A DNA stretch of 64,000 bases from Chitinophaga polysaccharea. Its GTDB lineage: Bacteria > Bacteroidota > Bacteroidia > Chitinophagales > Chitinophagaceae. Location of the stretch: contig NZ_CABFVU010000002.1 in the NCBI RefSeq assembly GCF_902150045.1, forward strand, positions 608,001-672,000, written 5' to 3'. The position numbers were made by a program, and so were the translations under genes. Positions 63,703 to 64,000 of the stretch are shown here, piece by piece (positions within the stretch are counted from its first letter, which is position 1; each line of letters begins with the position of its first letter). A model generated the notes under the pieces. The model made no database searches, was not told the DNA's origin, and saw only the letters and a program-made list of their open reading frames with translations.

Positions 63703-64000
63703 ATGAAAAAGGGGTTCCTCCTTTTTGCCATGCTAATGGCAATTATCAGCCTGGCCTACTCGCAGCAGCGACAGGTTACAGGTACCGTTAAGGGTAATGA
63801 TGGCAATCCGGTTCCGTTTGCTACCATCCAGGTTAAAGGTACCTCCACAGGCACTACCGCCAATGATAACGGCGTATTTAACCTGAGCGTACCTGGTGCA
63901 TCTGCAGTGCTCATTATAAGGAGCGTTGGATACAAAGCACAGGAAGTAACCGTGGGTGAAAGTTCCAATCTCCAGGTTACATTGATAGCAGATAATAAAA
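63703..64000 (+). CDS. SusC/RagA-type TonB receptor, 3' end outside
   Basis: From ATG 63703 the frame is open to the end of the window: 99 codons. Signal peptide (GFLLFAMLMAIISLAYSQ), then the CarboxypepD_reg-like plug-side domain typical of SusC proteins: QRQVTGTVKGNDGNPVPFAT, IQVKGTSTGTTANDNGVFNL and IIRSVGYKAQEVTVG. Such outer-membrane TonB-dependent proteins import glycans or peptides with a SusD partner. The TonB box and barrel lie outside the window, so the substrate cannot be guessed. Confidence 0.88.
   Translation, partial: MKKGFLLFAMLMAIISLAYSQQRQVTGTVKGNDGNPVPFATIQVKGTSTGTTANDNGVFNLSVPGASAVLIIRSVGYKAQEVTVGESSNLQVTLIADNK

Noticed and set aside
1..64000. CRISPR arrays, tRNA and rRNA genes
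   Set aside because: No regularly spaced repeats and no cloverleaf or rRNA-like sequence were seen on either strand.

Overview
The window looks like a chromosome segment from a Chitinophagaceae-type Bacteroidota (Chitinophaga or a close relative). The evidence is the recurrent Bacteroidota -7 promoter motif (TAnnTTTG), a SusC/RagA-type TonB receptor entering at the right edge, a type IX secretion Plug protein, a TamL-type lipoprotein, type III glutamine synthetase, LDH-like malate dehydrogenase, phosphosulfolactate synthase and lipobox-bearing proteins. The genus is inferred; no rRNA gene is present to confirm it.

Layout. 1-6.3 kb is a housekeeping block: MFS transporter (5' end outside the window), MarR regulator, mdh, a thioredoxin-like protein, efp with an arginine-type loop, accB and accC. 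6.3-13.3 kb is a decayed accessory island on both strands: a YD-repeat protein remnant fused to a frameshifted serine recombinase, a 30-bp perfect palindrome in front of that recombinase, three further partial copies of the same site, damaged lipoprotein genes (one with a JAB/JAMM peptidase motif), small partner genes, an intact IS256-family element with an 8-bp target duplication, and a remnant of a second IS256-family element. 13.5-40.1 kb is core again: glnA type III, purL, an alpha-oxoamine synthase, PafA-type phosphatase, enoyl-CoA hydratase, TPR proteins, comA, aroE, truB, tamL, an rRNA/tRNA methyltransferase, an FtsX-like permease, T9SS Plug and ndh. 40.5-41.6 kb is a small decayed toxin-antitoxin-like locus. 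41.6-56.7 kb holds glpK-glpF, a transaldolase-like aldolase, the SRP RNA gene, an RDD/SpoIIM/DUF4129/DUF4350/MoxR/DUF58 membrane cluster, ribE, a cobalamin adenosyltransferase, an ABC ATPase, gatC, trpS and a deoxynucleoside kinase. 56.7-59.95 kb is a second accessory island bounded by copies of a dispersed repeat; it carries a lipoprotein with an HExxH motif and a small secreted partner plus gene debris. 60-64 kb has two outer-membrane proteins, one with helix-hairpin-helix motifs, and the start of a SusC-like receptor.

How it fits together. The strongest candidate for something undescribed is a family of lipoprotein-anchored, polymorphic-toxin-like proteins. Two unrelated members in the two islands share a Pro-rich tract ending in a PIGGGG-Ser linker, then carry different C-terminal peptidase-like motifs (JAB in one, HExxH in the other), and each is followed at once by a small secreted protein that could be its immunity partner. 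The first sits beside a broken serine recombinase and repeated palindromic half-sites, which suggests cassette exchange by site-specific recombination. A dispersed repeat (core CTGACTCAGGATTATGATGA) marks the edges of both later islands. All functions come from reading motifs by eye; no database search was possible.
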